Under the pieces are notes generated by a model. The model did no database searches. It had not been told where the DNA came from and saw only the letters and a list, made by a program, of their open reading frames with translations. Of a DNA stretch of 64,000 nucleotides, positions 12,901-25,500 are shown one piece after another. How positions within the stretch are numbered: position 1 is the first letter of the stretch; every line of letters begins with the position of its first letter. The DNA is from Lagopus muta (lineage: Eukaryota; Chordata; Aves; Galliformes; Phasianidae): the NCBI RefSeq assembly GCF_023343835.1, contig NC_064437.1, forward strand, positions 13,543,001 to 13,607,000, given 5' to 3'. The translations under genes and the position numbers were made by a program.

Positions 12901-15900
12901 CGGGCACCTGCGGAGCCTTGGTGTGGAAGCCGTGGCCCAGCTTTTAGCTCGATGAGGTGACAACCAGCACACGATGTGTTGAGGAGAAGAAAGATTTAAA
13001 AGCCCCTGCACCCACACCAGGTCTTATACATGCACATTCTTACGTTGTGTGTTGTCAAAGATCTGTAAGCAGTTGAAAGTGTCAACAGAGCACATGGTTG
13101 CTTATTGTTTGCCTCTCAAGGCCAGGATGCCATGAACCTCCTTGAAAAGCTTCAGAAGTCCAGGACCTGAAGCAGCTGTCAGAGAAGTTTCAGCACAAAA
13201 GCACCTGTAGTGCAAGGCTTTGCACTCACTTACTGCTTCCCATGGCACCCTGCACAGCTGTTAACAAGAGCCAGGGGAGACCAGCTCCTCACTGTGGCAC
13301 CCAAGAAGGAGCCTGGCTCCAGGCAGTGCACATCTGCATGCTGTATGTCCTGCTTCAGAAATTACATAATGTACAATCGTACATATTGTTCATTTTTAAT
13401 CTTATATACTAACCTGGCAAAATATTTACTCTCGAAATGACCACCCATACACACAGTAGTTATCGCAACTGCAGGTGTTTATTGTAGTGCATTTGCAGTA
13501 GGTAAACATCCAGACAAAAGGTGTTTAGTGTGCACTGTGTTGGTGTGCAGCATACAGAATTTCATTGCATGATTTCACACACACTTACGGGATTGTTGCT
13601 TAAAATGCAGGTTATCTAAAATATGCTTTCCTTTGTCTTTCTATTCTTCTCCTATAGTGAAGAGACTATAGGAAATAAGGCATCCATTGCACAGTACCAC
13701 AATGAGCAAACTATATAAACTAAGTTGACAAAACTGAACTTGTGTAAGACCTAATGTTCTAGACAGCCACAGACAGTACCAGGTCATACAGCTTGGTAGG
13801 AAACATTAGTTTCTTATGTGTGGTGAGATGACTCTCAGAGTCTATGTCTTTACCTTAGTCCAGGTTTATAGACTGGTACACTAAAGGAAGTTCTCTACTT
13901 AAAAATAAATACTTTAAAAGTTCTTCTGCCTGACTATTCCTTAAAAAATGTAAGGTCAGCACACTGCTCAGCAGAATGCTGTAAGGGACCCTTGGCTGGG
14001 GCTGGATGTGGGACATCCACATCTCTCCACCCACCTCACCCCTCCGACTTCATTTCCAGCCTTTCATGTCCTCACCTGTCTGAGAGGAGACTGCCATGTT
14101 CCTCGCATGGTGCTTCTCCTCATACAAATGTTTGGTTGATGCTCAGAACCATATTTGAATGGCTTGTACATCAACCCCCTGTACTGTCTCCAGAAACAAG
14201 TTTCACCAAATGTCATAGATTTAATTTTTTTTTTCTTGAGTATTACAGATATAGAAAACTGCTTGAGGGCACCAGACTGCTTTAATTCACTCAATGCATG
14301 AGAGAGAATGCCTTTAGTACTGAGGGCTAGCTTGATGCTCAAAGTCACTGTTGCCTGATACTATTTCTTTGTGCCTTCCTAGTCTACCCATTTAGTCTAG
14401 CCAAGTCTGAACACAGACAGCTTGTTAATGCCCTTTGCAGTCTAGAAAATTTTAACTGAGGAAACAAATAGAACAAAGCTAAAAAACAAACAAACCTGAG
14501 CTAGAAGTGAGAGCGCCTGACCAGAAAGGCTGCAAGTATATCACAAGCTTTTGCCACAGGTTTACACTGGTTTTGGGGAAAAGCATTTAGACTTAGGGTG
14601 TAAGATTTTCCACCAGCTCTAAACTACCCACTTCCTGCAATGTGCACTGCTTCAGAGCCTCCATGGTATGCTCCCACAGACCATCAGATATGTTCACTAG
14701 GACCTGTGCAGGAGAAGGGGAAAAAAACGTCAGGTGCACACACCAAAATAATAGTTAAATTGTACAGGAAGCCTTGAAAATGCATCTGAACTATCTAATT
14801 AGGTATCTGGTGGTATGAAACTACCATTAACCATCTTAAAACATTTTTAACATGTGAAAGACTTTGGAGGAGCCCCATGTGTATTGCAGGGCCACATGAC
14901 TATTGAAGGAACAGAAGCTGTATCACCTTTACCACTTGAGATACTTGTTTGTTCCCACAGATCGTTGTTTCAAAGTAAAGCCAGAAGGACACAAAACTGA
15001 GCTGAAGGAGCAACGTCCACTAATTCTAGGCAACCGCGACGTCAGTCCCTGGTCTAGCTTCCAAGGACAGAATCATGCTGCTTCCAGATATAAGCAGTTT
15101 GGAGCACTGATGTGCATAGCATGAGGAACACAGACAGATCACATTTGCCACCAAAATAAAATAATTAAATGATCAGTTAGGAAATAAGGGTCCAAAGCCA
15201 GGTACTTTGATGCCTGCAGCTCCATTTGCATCCAGGGCTTTGTGGGCTACCCAGTCCTCCTGAAGAACAAATTGCTTGAGAGCAATCAGGTTTTAACTTT
15301 CAAATGCTTTTCTAGAGTCCTGATCCCTGCCTCGTGTTGTTTCTTGCCTGACCACACGGAGAGGTGTGACAGAAAAGGAAATATTAACATCAGCACCCTT
15401 TACCCAGGAGCAAGAAGGCCTGCTCCACTTCATCCTACGCTTTCATCCCAAGTAATGCAACTGGTGGGAACAAGGGCTCTCAGCTCTAGGCAGTGTTGCT
15501 GCAGGCTCTGCTCTGTCCTGGCTCCAAAACGTGCCCTCATCTCCTCTCCTTCATAGATACATGACAATTAACAACACATCACCCTCAGAAAAGCCCATAA
15601 CAAGGAGATGCAAATGTCTTGGATCTTTTTAGGAAGCTGCAAGTGTTTAAGGCTCCCACACCAAGGGGCCCTTCTGCAAGCAAGGCTCAGAGCTGCAGCC
15701 AGCTGGGTTAAATATAAACCACATATCCTGCAATTGGTAGCTCTGAAGAAACAAAGTGTTAAGTAACTGAAGCATTACGCTCTCCATAGTGGAAGTTAGG
15801 CAGTCCTTCTCTAAGAGCTGCGATAATGATACTTAAGCTGTGTGCCATTTTAAAGTCTTTTCAAGCTGATTTTTTCCAACAGTTTCTGGCCTGCTACCAT

Positions 15901-16430
15901 CTAAATTTGCAAACGTATGGGTAAAGTATAATTAAAAAGTGGATAAGAGAACACAGAATGAGTTCAGCAAGTCCCAACTGTTGGTACAGAAAGAATATTT
16001 GCACATGACACATACGGGGTTCCCAAGTTACTGTGTGTATTTACAAGGGCTGCTCTGAAAGTAATGCCTCCTGTTTTATTATGTTGGCCCACGATGTCAG
16101 TTGGATGTTGGCGGGATGACAGTAATAGTTGAACCTTCCCACCAATATGCTGTTACATTTTGTTTCTGTGTGATAGATGGCAGCAGAGGGCAACTGACAT
16201 GGAAGCCTGTACGAAGCAAAGGTATGTCACTGAAATCCTCCATGTGGAAAAAAATGGCACCCACTGACATTCCTTGATGCTTGCTGAATGTTTATGGGGA
16301 GCAAACAGCAGGTGTGAGCACAGTGAGGCAGTGGGTGGTGTGTTTTAGCAGTGGCAACAGTGACAGACTTTTCACTCCAGTGTTTCATTATAAAGCATTC
16401 ATTATTGAGTAAATAGTTCCTTATTATTGC
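12901..16430. other. Intergenic region between MCOLN2 and MCOLN3
   Basis: This 3.5-kb stretch separates the MCOLN2 promoter from the MCOLN3 3' end. Short ORFs on both strands show no recognisable protein similarity and no coherent splice structure. Apart from the mariner fragment at 16045-16375, no gene, RNA or repeat was recognised. Confidence 0.6.
16045..16375 (+). mobile_element. Mariner (Galluhop-type) fragment
   Basis: It begins with 'ggctgctctgaaagtaatgc', the typical terminal inverted repeat of this chicken mariner family. It continues through 'gatagatggcagcagagggc' and a degenerate transposase start ('aaaaaatggcacccactgac', 'gtgagcacagtgaggcagtg'). Parts of the same sequence recur at 24.8-25.0 kb (minus) and 55.7-56.0 kb (plus). 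It is 3' truncated with stops in the transposase frame, so it is non-functional. It lies just beyond the MCOLN3 polyadenylation signal. Confidence 0.85.
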
Positions 16431-16435
16431 AGTGT

Positions 16436-16441
16436 TTTATT
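16436..16441 (-). terminator. MCOLN3: Candidate polyadenylation signal of MCOLN3
   Basis: AATAAA on the minus strand, about 100 bases past the MCOLN3 stop codon, followed by T-rich sequence. It would give a very short 3' UTR. Other downstream signals cannot be excluded. Confidence 0.5.
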
Positions 16442-16537
16442 TTTTTCCTTGCCCCCCCAAATCAACTATGCTTCATAAACAGTGCACCAGGGATATTCTG
16501 TGGTGTGTTGCATTTGCGTATATATTAATGTATAATT

Positions 16538-19500
16538 TTAACGTAGGTACTTACCATTACAACAGCAGAAGAGAGATATAGAACTTTCCTCTTCTAATCT
16601 GTACCTTCCAGAGTTTGGTAAGTCTTTGCACTGTGATATAAATCTCTGAAGTTCTGTCTCTGGAAAGCCATCTTGTTGGTAGTGCTAAAAATTGATAGTT
16701 AGTTAAACCTTTAACAAGGCTAAAGCACAGAATAGCCTAAAGCAATACAATAAGAACATAAAATAAGACTTGCCTCCCCTGACCACTTTTCAGGTATTAT
16801 TCAAGCATGAAATTAGAAGATTCAGAGAACTGAATATGAGATTTCTACTTTTCAGTTGATAATAAGCATCCATTAGGAGAGGAACTCAGATAGGCTTATA
16901 AGAAAACCAAAGTAAAAATCTCTTGCAATCACTCCATGCCCTCAAAAATAGCTTTTATATTCGTTCATAAAACTGGCTTGCACAGCAAGCCAAAATATCA
17001 AGGGGGATGAGAGTCTGGATAGCACCAATCTTGTCTTTTTTATTGCAAATAAATTTTAAGAGTTCATGCTTACCTTGATAGTTTCATACGTATCCGTAAT
17101 GAGTGCAATGAAGAGACTTAGCACCATGTAGATGAACAGACTGATGAAGGAGTAGAGGTAGATTCTACTGAATAACCAAACCAAGTAACTTTTCTGCTGC
17201 ATTTTTGCAAAAGTGGCAAACATGTCATCTCCGTTTATCAATGAAAAGAGGCATTCAGAAACCACATTCAGAGAACGGAACTGGAAAAAGACAAGGACAT
17301 CCACAGTTGACACTTTATTTGGGGCCCTAGACTGTATATAACCTGAAGGAGATAGATATATGGCTGTGGACTGGCTCCTCTGAACATTTTGTACACCCAG
17401 AGCATGACAACACGTAGTGCTAACCAGAAAGCACTTATGGAATGAGCAGTTGGTCCCTCCTATACACAGAAGCAATCAATACATTCTTTTGTAAACTCTT
17501 CCTATTTGTAAGCCAATTTCACCTTAAAAAAGGATAATATCTCCAAAGCTTTAGTCTGATAACAGTGTTCTGTGAGATCAAAATGGTTTCTCAAAATACC
17601 ACGCAGGACTCCCACCATATGACTGAAAGTCACAGCAGCTTCCACTCCTGACTCAGAGCTTTCACAACCAGAGGGAAGTCTGACCATGTTGTGACAGTCA
17701 GGCTGCCCAAACAGTAGCATCATGTTGAAGATGAATGATTTTTGTATTAAGGGAAGTCTTGACATGGAAACTTAGAGGATAACAGCAGTAAACTCTTATT
17801 CATTTAGAATCTATTCTATTATTCACATTGCATTTTTAATCTTGAGCATGTTACCTTCACATGGTATGGCCCCAGTACAATCCATCCACAGAAACAATAG
17901 CCTAGATAGATCATAGCAGCACAGCAGCAGAACCTCATGACGTTGGGTAATGCTGCTCGCAGCGTTAGAATGAGAAGCTGCAGAAAGCAATGCAAACGTT
18001 AAGAATTCAACCAGGCATTTCTTCGTGTTGTCTTATAGCAGCAAACAGAATAAATACCAACAGCATGAAGATCTCAGGAGATCCTTACATTATACTTCTG
18101 AAAGAAACCTAGGTAGCGAATGACTCCAAGCCACACGAGCATAGTGGATGTTCCTAGGAGTATGCTACAAACGTCATAACTCGTCAGACTCTAAAGGAAA
18201 AAAAGAAAAAAAAAAGAATCAGGTATTACAACAAATGACAGGTTTTAAATTGCAACTCTCATTACTACAAAGATCTAATACGAAACTTTGTTTTCCTTAA
18301 AAAGCTCTCCCATTAGAAATCAGTTTGGGGCAATATGTTGTAGAGAGCAGAAGTGTCACCAAAAAATAAGGGAACTTTCAAAGTGTTACTCATTCCACGT
18401 GCCTTTAAAAATTACTGTTGATGAACCAGATTCTCACCACAAGCTAAGCGTTATTTGCTAACAGCACAGCTGGACTGCAGCTGCAGATGCAGACAAGCCC
18501 TCTCAATGCAAAACTCAACAGGTCCTGCTGCGTGGCCCTGAAGACACCTCGTGCTGTTCCCAGACCTGCAGACACTGCTGCTGCAATCTGCTGCAACTGC
18601 AACCACAGATTCCCCATATTCCCCACACCAGCTTGGGAATCTCTCTGCCACATCCCAACTTTGAGTGTAAACCTGATTTTAGAACTACAGAGCAAAAACA
18701 GCTCTTCCAGGATGTAGATAAAGCTTTATATATTTATTTTATATACATATATAATATATATAATATATATATTTTGAAGTGTCAGCAGAGTTCAGGTAAA
18801 TACTAAGGAGGATTTTGCTATGTAGCAAAGGCCTGTGAGGTATAGAAAGTTGTCAAGGAGAAGAATAATTAGCTTTTAATTAGTTCTGACCAGAGCTTCA
18901 TGTATATTTTATCAGCACTCAGCTGGGTTTTTTCCATCTATACATACTGGTCCATTTTCATCCAAGTTACCCTACACTTTGAATTGAGGCTCTTTTCCAA
19001 AATGCTCACATCTGGACAGCTGACTTGAATAAAAAGCATTCACTCCTTTCCATGAGAGAATGGACCTCTTCTGAGTGAGCATGGACCTCTCTCATCTTAG
19101 CTCCTTTCTACATCTAAGTTTACAGCTCCTAAAGTAAGACAGAGCAATGTGTGATAATCAAGCAGTCACCAGATTGATTTCAGCTCTGTCCTTTCATCAC
19201 TGCCGTCCAAAGTCTGTTGTGTTGCAATGCTATGCTTCAAAGTCTGATACAGATTCAGTAAAAAAAACAGCATGATCTGAATACTAGAGTGCTTCAGTGT
19301 AACATATTGCAATTTTTGTTGCCCAACATTTCATATTTATTTATTTTCTGTAGTTAGTTTATTTTAGAAATTGAAGGCTAAACCAGGCTGTGGCTGAGCG
19401 TTAGGTACATGCTGGAAACCATAAGCTAGGAATGCAGAAAAGTGATGCTTAAGAAGAAAATCTCTATGTCAGTTAAGCACTTGAAAGGAGCAAAGAGAAT

Positions 19501-22500
19501 TAGAACTATAATATATAGGGATATTTGGGAACAATACACTTGAGTTATAATTCCAGACAAGAAAATAGAGTTTTGACATTTTTGCCAGTTGGAATCGAGT
19601 ACAGCCAGCCTAGAGACCTCAGAGATTTAAACCTAGGTGAGACAGAAATTGCTTCCACCTAGCAGTGTGAGTATCTTACCTTGGCCTGTATCTCCATTTT
19701 GAGAGTTGATCCAGTGATAGTTAGGACATCACTAACCATAATGAGGATATACCAGCCATTGACAAATTCCATCTGATCATTGTAAGATACTTCTTTCTTG
19801 TAGTAATATAGAAAAAAACTTACAAATTCCTGGGGGAAAGGAAAAGAGGGAAAAGTTCATTAGACTAATGCAAAACACAAAGGCTTTCCAAAGGAAGAGT
19901 CATACCCACTCTTTGGAGCCGAATTCCTTTGACCACTGATCGCGTGCAAAGGATCAGCGAACTCAGACAGATGAGTATGACAAAAGCATCAAAAATCATC
20001 ATGTAATGCGTATTCTTCTGTACTGCAGGAACAAAAACATACATGTTTATATATATAATCATGCATTTATATATAATCAGATGCATTTCATCTTGAGAAT
20101 TGAAGTATGAATCAGTTTTTGATGTTTGCTATGTTTATCCTTACATTTTTCCCACAAAAGCTCGTCTGACATTTTCAAGAGACACACAAGTATATCTGCA
20201 CTGCCAATACCTATCCAGCTAATTTGGAAAGGTTGACACCATCTCAAAAATGTCATATATCAAAGTGTGAATGCTGCAGAATGGGAGGTAGGACTTGTCT
20301 ATTTTGCAAGCACTGGAATGGCCCTTTGAGCCAAACATTTGTATAAAAAAAACAATCTCAGGAATTCTACAATATGTATCTTCTCTTCCAGAACAGAATT
20401 TGACTATCAGTTGGCTCTTCTGTCCTTAGTTTGCACTACTACTCAGATAGCTATGACCAACACTAAGCTAGACATGATCTCTCCATATCTTTTTTTACTA
20501 AAAATAACATTCTTGATCATTTACGGACAATTTTTGCACCAAAAAACTACTGGTAGACATCTTTTTCCTTTTTGTCCTTATCGTATAGCAGAATCTAGAT
20601 GGAGTTAGTATGAGGATTTGATTTTTAATTCTAAAAGAATTCCTACATTTTAGAAAAAAAAAACTGAAGAAAATTAATGCTAAGGATGAAAGAATGGGCA
20701 GCAGCAAGTTTCCAAAATGGGGTGCTGATACACTAGTAGACATCACAGAGATACCAGCTACCCAGAAAAAGCCCACCTTCTTCTTGTTTAGAAGTCTCTG
20801 GCACGTGTACTGGTGCCAAACAAGATGGTTCTGCAGGTTGTTCTGCATGGTTCAGAATAGCAGCATTTGACATCACTGCCTTTGTATTTTTGTTTGGCTT
20901 TCAAAAAATAGTACAGAGTACTTCAGGAGATGATACTGAAAACTGTCAGAGAGGCAATCTACATCAATGTCAAATGCACATTATTATAGAGGCCTGCTAT
21001 CAAACCCTTATCCTGCTGCACCAGTAATCTCTTAGAGGTAGCATGCCATCTGGTGTACATGTATAACACGGCATCTAACAAAGCCAGCTGATGGTTTAGC
21101 AGATTGTATGTTTGCTTAAACAGCACGTTTCGTCCTCTGTGATGCATTTCATTGAATTCATAAAATTAATTCCAGCTAGAATCTTAAAAAAAACAACTCT
21201 CCTTTTCTTAATACCAGCTGTTGACGAGGGAATTTCCTAATGCAGGTACAGCAACAAAATAGAAAAATAGACTTCTTTCATCATAAATAAATAAATAAAA
21301 GCCCCAATGAAAAATAAGTGGAATTTAAAATCCTGCAAAGCTTCTGGTGTTCAAAGAGATTAATTTACAAAGATATCTGGCAAAGTTTTGACTGGAGATA
21401 ATAGCTCCCAACAAAGGGTGCTCCTATTATCTACTATTTAATTATACTCAACCATGCTGCACATCTCAGTTAGACTCAGATACACACTAAAGTATGTTTA
21501 AGCAGCAATCAGGAGTATTTCTGGCTCTTTCATTCTAGCAGCCCTTCCTAGCAGCACAACAGTGCTTCCTTATCTGCCTGCTGTTAAGTCCTGAAATAAG
21601 AGTGAATCAGGTTCAACTTTCCACCACTATCGCATGTCCTTCCGTTGCCTGGTGCTAGAGCAATGCTTCACAGCCTGCTGTAAACAGTGAGCAGCTTAAG
21701 CTCAACAGCCAAAACCAGAATGATGAAAACATTTTGGTGCAACAGTATCAATGGTACAAGGTTTCACGGCTGTTTAAGAACAATTCTTCCCAAAAAACAA
21801 ACAAACAGGATTTGGAGTGTACCTATTAGACAGCGTATGTCAGTAGTGCCTCATCTTTAAATAAAGGCTAACTAGCAAGAAAATTTAAGTTGTATCACTT
21901 ACTTGATCCAGAAACATGCCAGTCTTTACATTCCCTGATCTCTATTTCATTGTCTAGACTGATTTTGATTCTTCCACTGTGGGCTTTATTATCAAACACT
22001 ATCTGCAGTAACAAAAAATTAATTAGAAGTGACTGTTAAAACATTATATATTTAGTATATTGTACTGCTAAGTTTGCACAATAATTCAGAATAATTCTTC
22101 TCAGGCAGAAGTTATGAAAGCTGCTTATGATTAAAGTAATTCCTGTTTATTCAAGTCAAGTCTTGACAAAATGAAAAACAAGTCTGGTATTACTTGATTA
22201 AGTAAATACCAAAATACAGGTGGAATTCTTTTATGTACAGCCCCACATCCCCATGGTCTGAAAAATAAAAACGCAACACATTCCTAGAAACATCTCTCTG
22301 AAGAGAAGTTCATGCTCTTCCCATCCTTCAATGGGATTAGATTACAAAACTGTAAACTGAACTGTAAACTGAACAAGCACATGAGGACTGTATTACATGT
22401 GCCCAAACCTACAGTAACACTTGAGAGTAGTTTACAGGGTACTAATTCATGGCAGAGTAATCCAGACTCCACTGAGGACACAGAATGGTGCCCAGCACTC

Positions 22501-25500
22501 CTCAGAAAACATCTGCACTGACTGCATATAGTAAATAAGCATGAATGATTTCTCATTTTTGAACTGAAAGACACAGGGGAGACATCAGTGTACCGTCAGG
22601 GTGAAATCGTAACAGTCAGGGAGCTCATGGTGACGAACGGTCTGGAGGTTGATTGCCTTCAGATTGAACATGAGTTGCACTGCCACTAGCCTGGAACAGG
22701 GTCTCACATTAGTTTTTTGCAAAGAAAATGCACAAAAACATCAATGCAGGAGGTATTTACTCCTTCTTACCTGTGAAAATCCAGAGTGAAATTCAAATTG
22801 TGCTTTCCCACTGTTCTGTTGTCTAAAGACATCAATGGCTCAATGTAGAAGCAGTCTGCAATGGATAAGTACTCACAATAATATCTCGGAGGTTATCACG
22901 CTCTTTAACTGTAATCTGCCCTTCCCACTCCCAACGCTGTGAAGTGCAGTTGTCTAGAGCAGTAAAGATAGCATACTTAAGTGATGAGTCACTTTGGAGT
23001 CTCGGTTACAAATACGTTGGCTTTCTGAACATCAGCCAAGTTATTCAGCATGAATTCACCGGGAAGGCGCCTGAAATCAGCCTTGTACAGTCATAGTGCT
23101 AACAGCATCACTGTTTGTGCAGTAGATATAAAGGACTGTTTCCCTGAAAGGAAGGTTAGTTACACAGTCATTTTCTTACCAGTTTTGGCTAGTAATAAGT
23201 TCAGTACAGATCATTTGATACAACTATAAAATACTGGATGTTCACTAAGAATGTATCTTCAAGTGTAGGGTCCCTCCTCCCAAAGAAATAATAGAACAGA
23301 TTAGATTCATCACCAGTCACAATCTCTGGGTCTATATCAAAGGTGTCATTTCCAGGACAGATGGTTCCTTGCTTGTAGAACTGTTGACATACAGCCAGAG
23401 CTGTCTCTTCTGCTCCTTTCTTCTCATAAGCATGGTTTCCAACAGAAATGTTGGGCAACTGTAAGTACTAAAGTTCAGAACAAAGAGATTAACAAAGTTA
23501 GATGGCACCAGAACTACCGATCTCTTGGGAAACAAACTAACACACACAAAGATAACAAGAGTTTAGATTTATGCCATAACCTTTCTTTTTAGTTAAAAGA
23601 TCATCTAAAGAACTTAGAAATGTTCGTCACACTACAGCTGAGTCTTCATATACTTTAAAGCATGGGTGTACAACCTGTTGGCTTTCCTGGGCTGCACTGA
23701 ATAAAGAGGAATTGTCTAGGACTGCATTTACAAAGGTCAATCCAAAAGTAATGCCTCTTAATTATTTCCAAACTACAACTGATACAAAGAGCATAATAAT
23801 ATTACGGAATAGAGCACATTCTCAGCTACAAAACACTCTCTTTCAGCATGGTCACCACTATTAGCTGTGCATTTTCACCAGCAATGAGAAGGAGGCCACA
23901 TGCCATACCCAGACAAATCTGTGCCAGTGGAGGTGATCTACTGTTCCTTTTGCCACTGCTGAAATGCATCACCCACCACCTCACTGTGCTCACATCCACT
24001 GTTTGGTCACCATATGTGTTCAATGTGTGACATTTTTTTATAGACTCCTTAAAGTTGGAAGGGACCTTTAAAGGTCATCTAGTCCAAATCCCCTACAATG
24101 AACAGGAACATGCACAGCTAGATCAGGCTGCCCAGAGCTTGATCCAAACTCACATTGAAAGTCTTGAGTGATGAGGCATCAACCACATCTCTAGACAGTT
24201 TGTTCCAGTGCCTCACTACCCTTACTGTAAAAGACTTTTTCCTCACATCTAACCTAAATCTACCCTCCCTGAGCTTGAAGCCATTTCCCCTTGTTCTACC
24301 ACCACAGATCCTGCTAAAGAGTCTGTCCCTTTCTTTTCTATAGCTTCCCTTTAGATACTGAAAGGCCACTATCAGGTCACATGGCAGCCTTCTCTTCTCC
24401 AGGCTGAACAGCTCCAGCTCTCTTACCTGTCCTTCTAGGAGAGGTGTTCCATCTCTGGGATTATTTTGTGGCCTTCTTCTGGATGCACTTCAACAGGTCC
24501 ATGTCCCTCCTGTACTGAGGAATCCACATCTGAAGGCAATACTCCAGGAAAGGCCTCAGCAATACAGATCAGAGGGAACCATCGCCATGCTCACACTGCT
24601 GGCCATGCTTCTTTTGATACAGGCCAGGATGTGGTTGGCTTTTTGGGCTGCAAAGCACATTGCTGGCTGATGTCTACCTTTCCATCCACCAGTACCCCTA
24701 CATTTGTTCTGTCAGGGCTGCAATTTCCCTTTCATCTCTAGCTTGTATTAGTAGTGAGGGTTGCCCCGATCCAGGGGCAAGATCTTGCATTTTTCTGCAT
24801 GGAGAAATTAAACAACACAGCTTTCCTTCATACACACTTCCATGCCAGACACCATGCTGTCAGACTGCCCCTCTGCTGCCATTTGCCACACTGCAACCAC
24901 ACATAATGGGATAGCGGTGGGAAGGTTCAGCTTTACTGCCACCCCACTAAAATTTGTCCCTGACACTGTGGGCCAACATAATAAAACAGGAAGCATTACT
25001 TGCAGAGGAGCACCCACAAAATATATACTATAGTTTATGTATATAAGTAAAGCAATAAAAATACAGAACTAGCGGGACATTTGACCTTGTTTTTGTGAAA
25101 CTAACACATCAGTCCGTTTTGATGGAAGTGGTTGCAATTCTTAGTGAGTTCTAAAGGTCTTCAGTAAAGATTTTTGATGAAATTTTACTCCTGTACTTCA
25201 TCCTTGAGCACAGTTGTTCACAAATGTACACACTGCAGAAAGCAATGACATAGATAAGGTGTGACTGTGAAGTGAGGAGTATTTCTCTCTGGTGAGAGAG
25301 GACTTATAAAATCTGGTAGAGAGACATGATCAGATTTTTGATTGCAATTCTGTGCATTCTATTTGAAAATTCACGTGTAATATGTTTACGTTGACTGAAA
25401 ATGGAGTCGCAAATAAGCAAAATCTGTATAATTTTTTGCAATCTTGAAGCTCTCCTTACGACCCAGTTTTAGCCCAGAGGGGGTTAATACTGCACTGGTG

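Noticed and set aside
17502-17765. Minus-strand ORF between two MCOLN3 exons
   Set aside because: It lies in an intron and has no similarity to mucolipins; the flanking exons join in frame without it.
24118-24369. 84-codon minus-strand ORF as a host gene
   Set aside because: Its '[18 protein letters not shown]' is the CR1 reverse-transcriptase C-terminus inside a truncated CR1.
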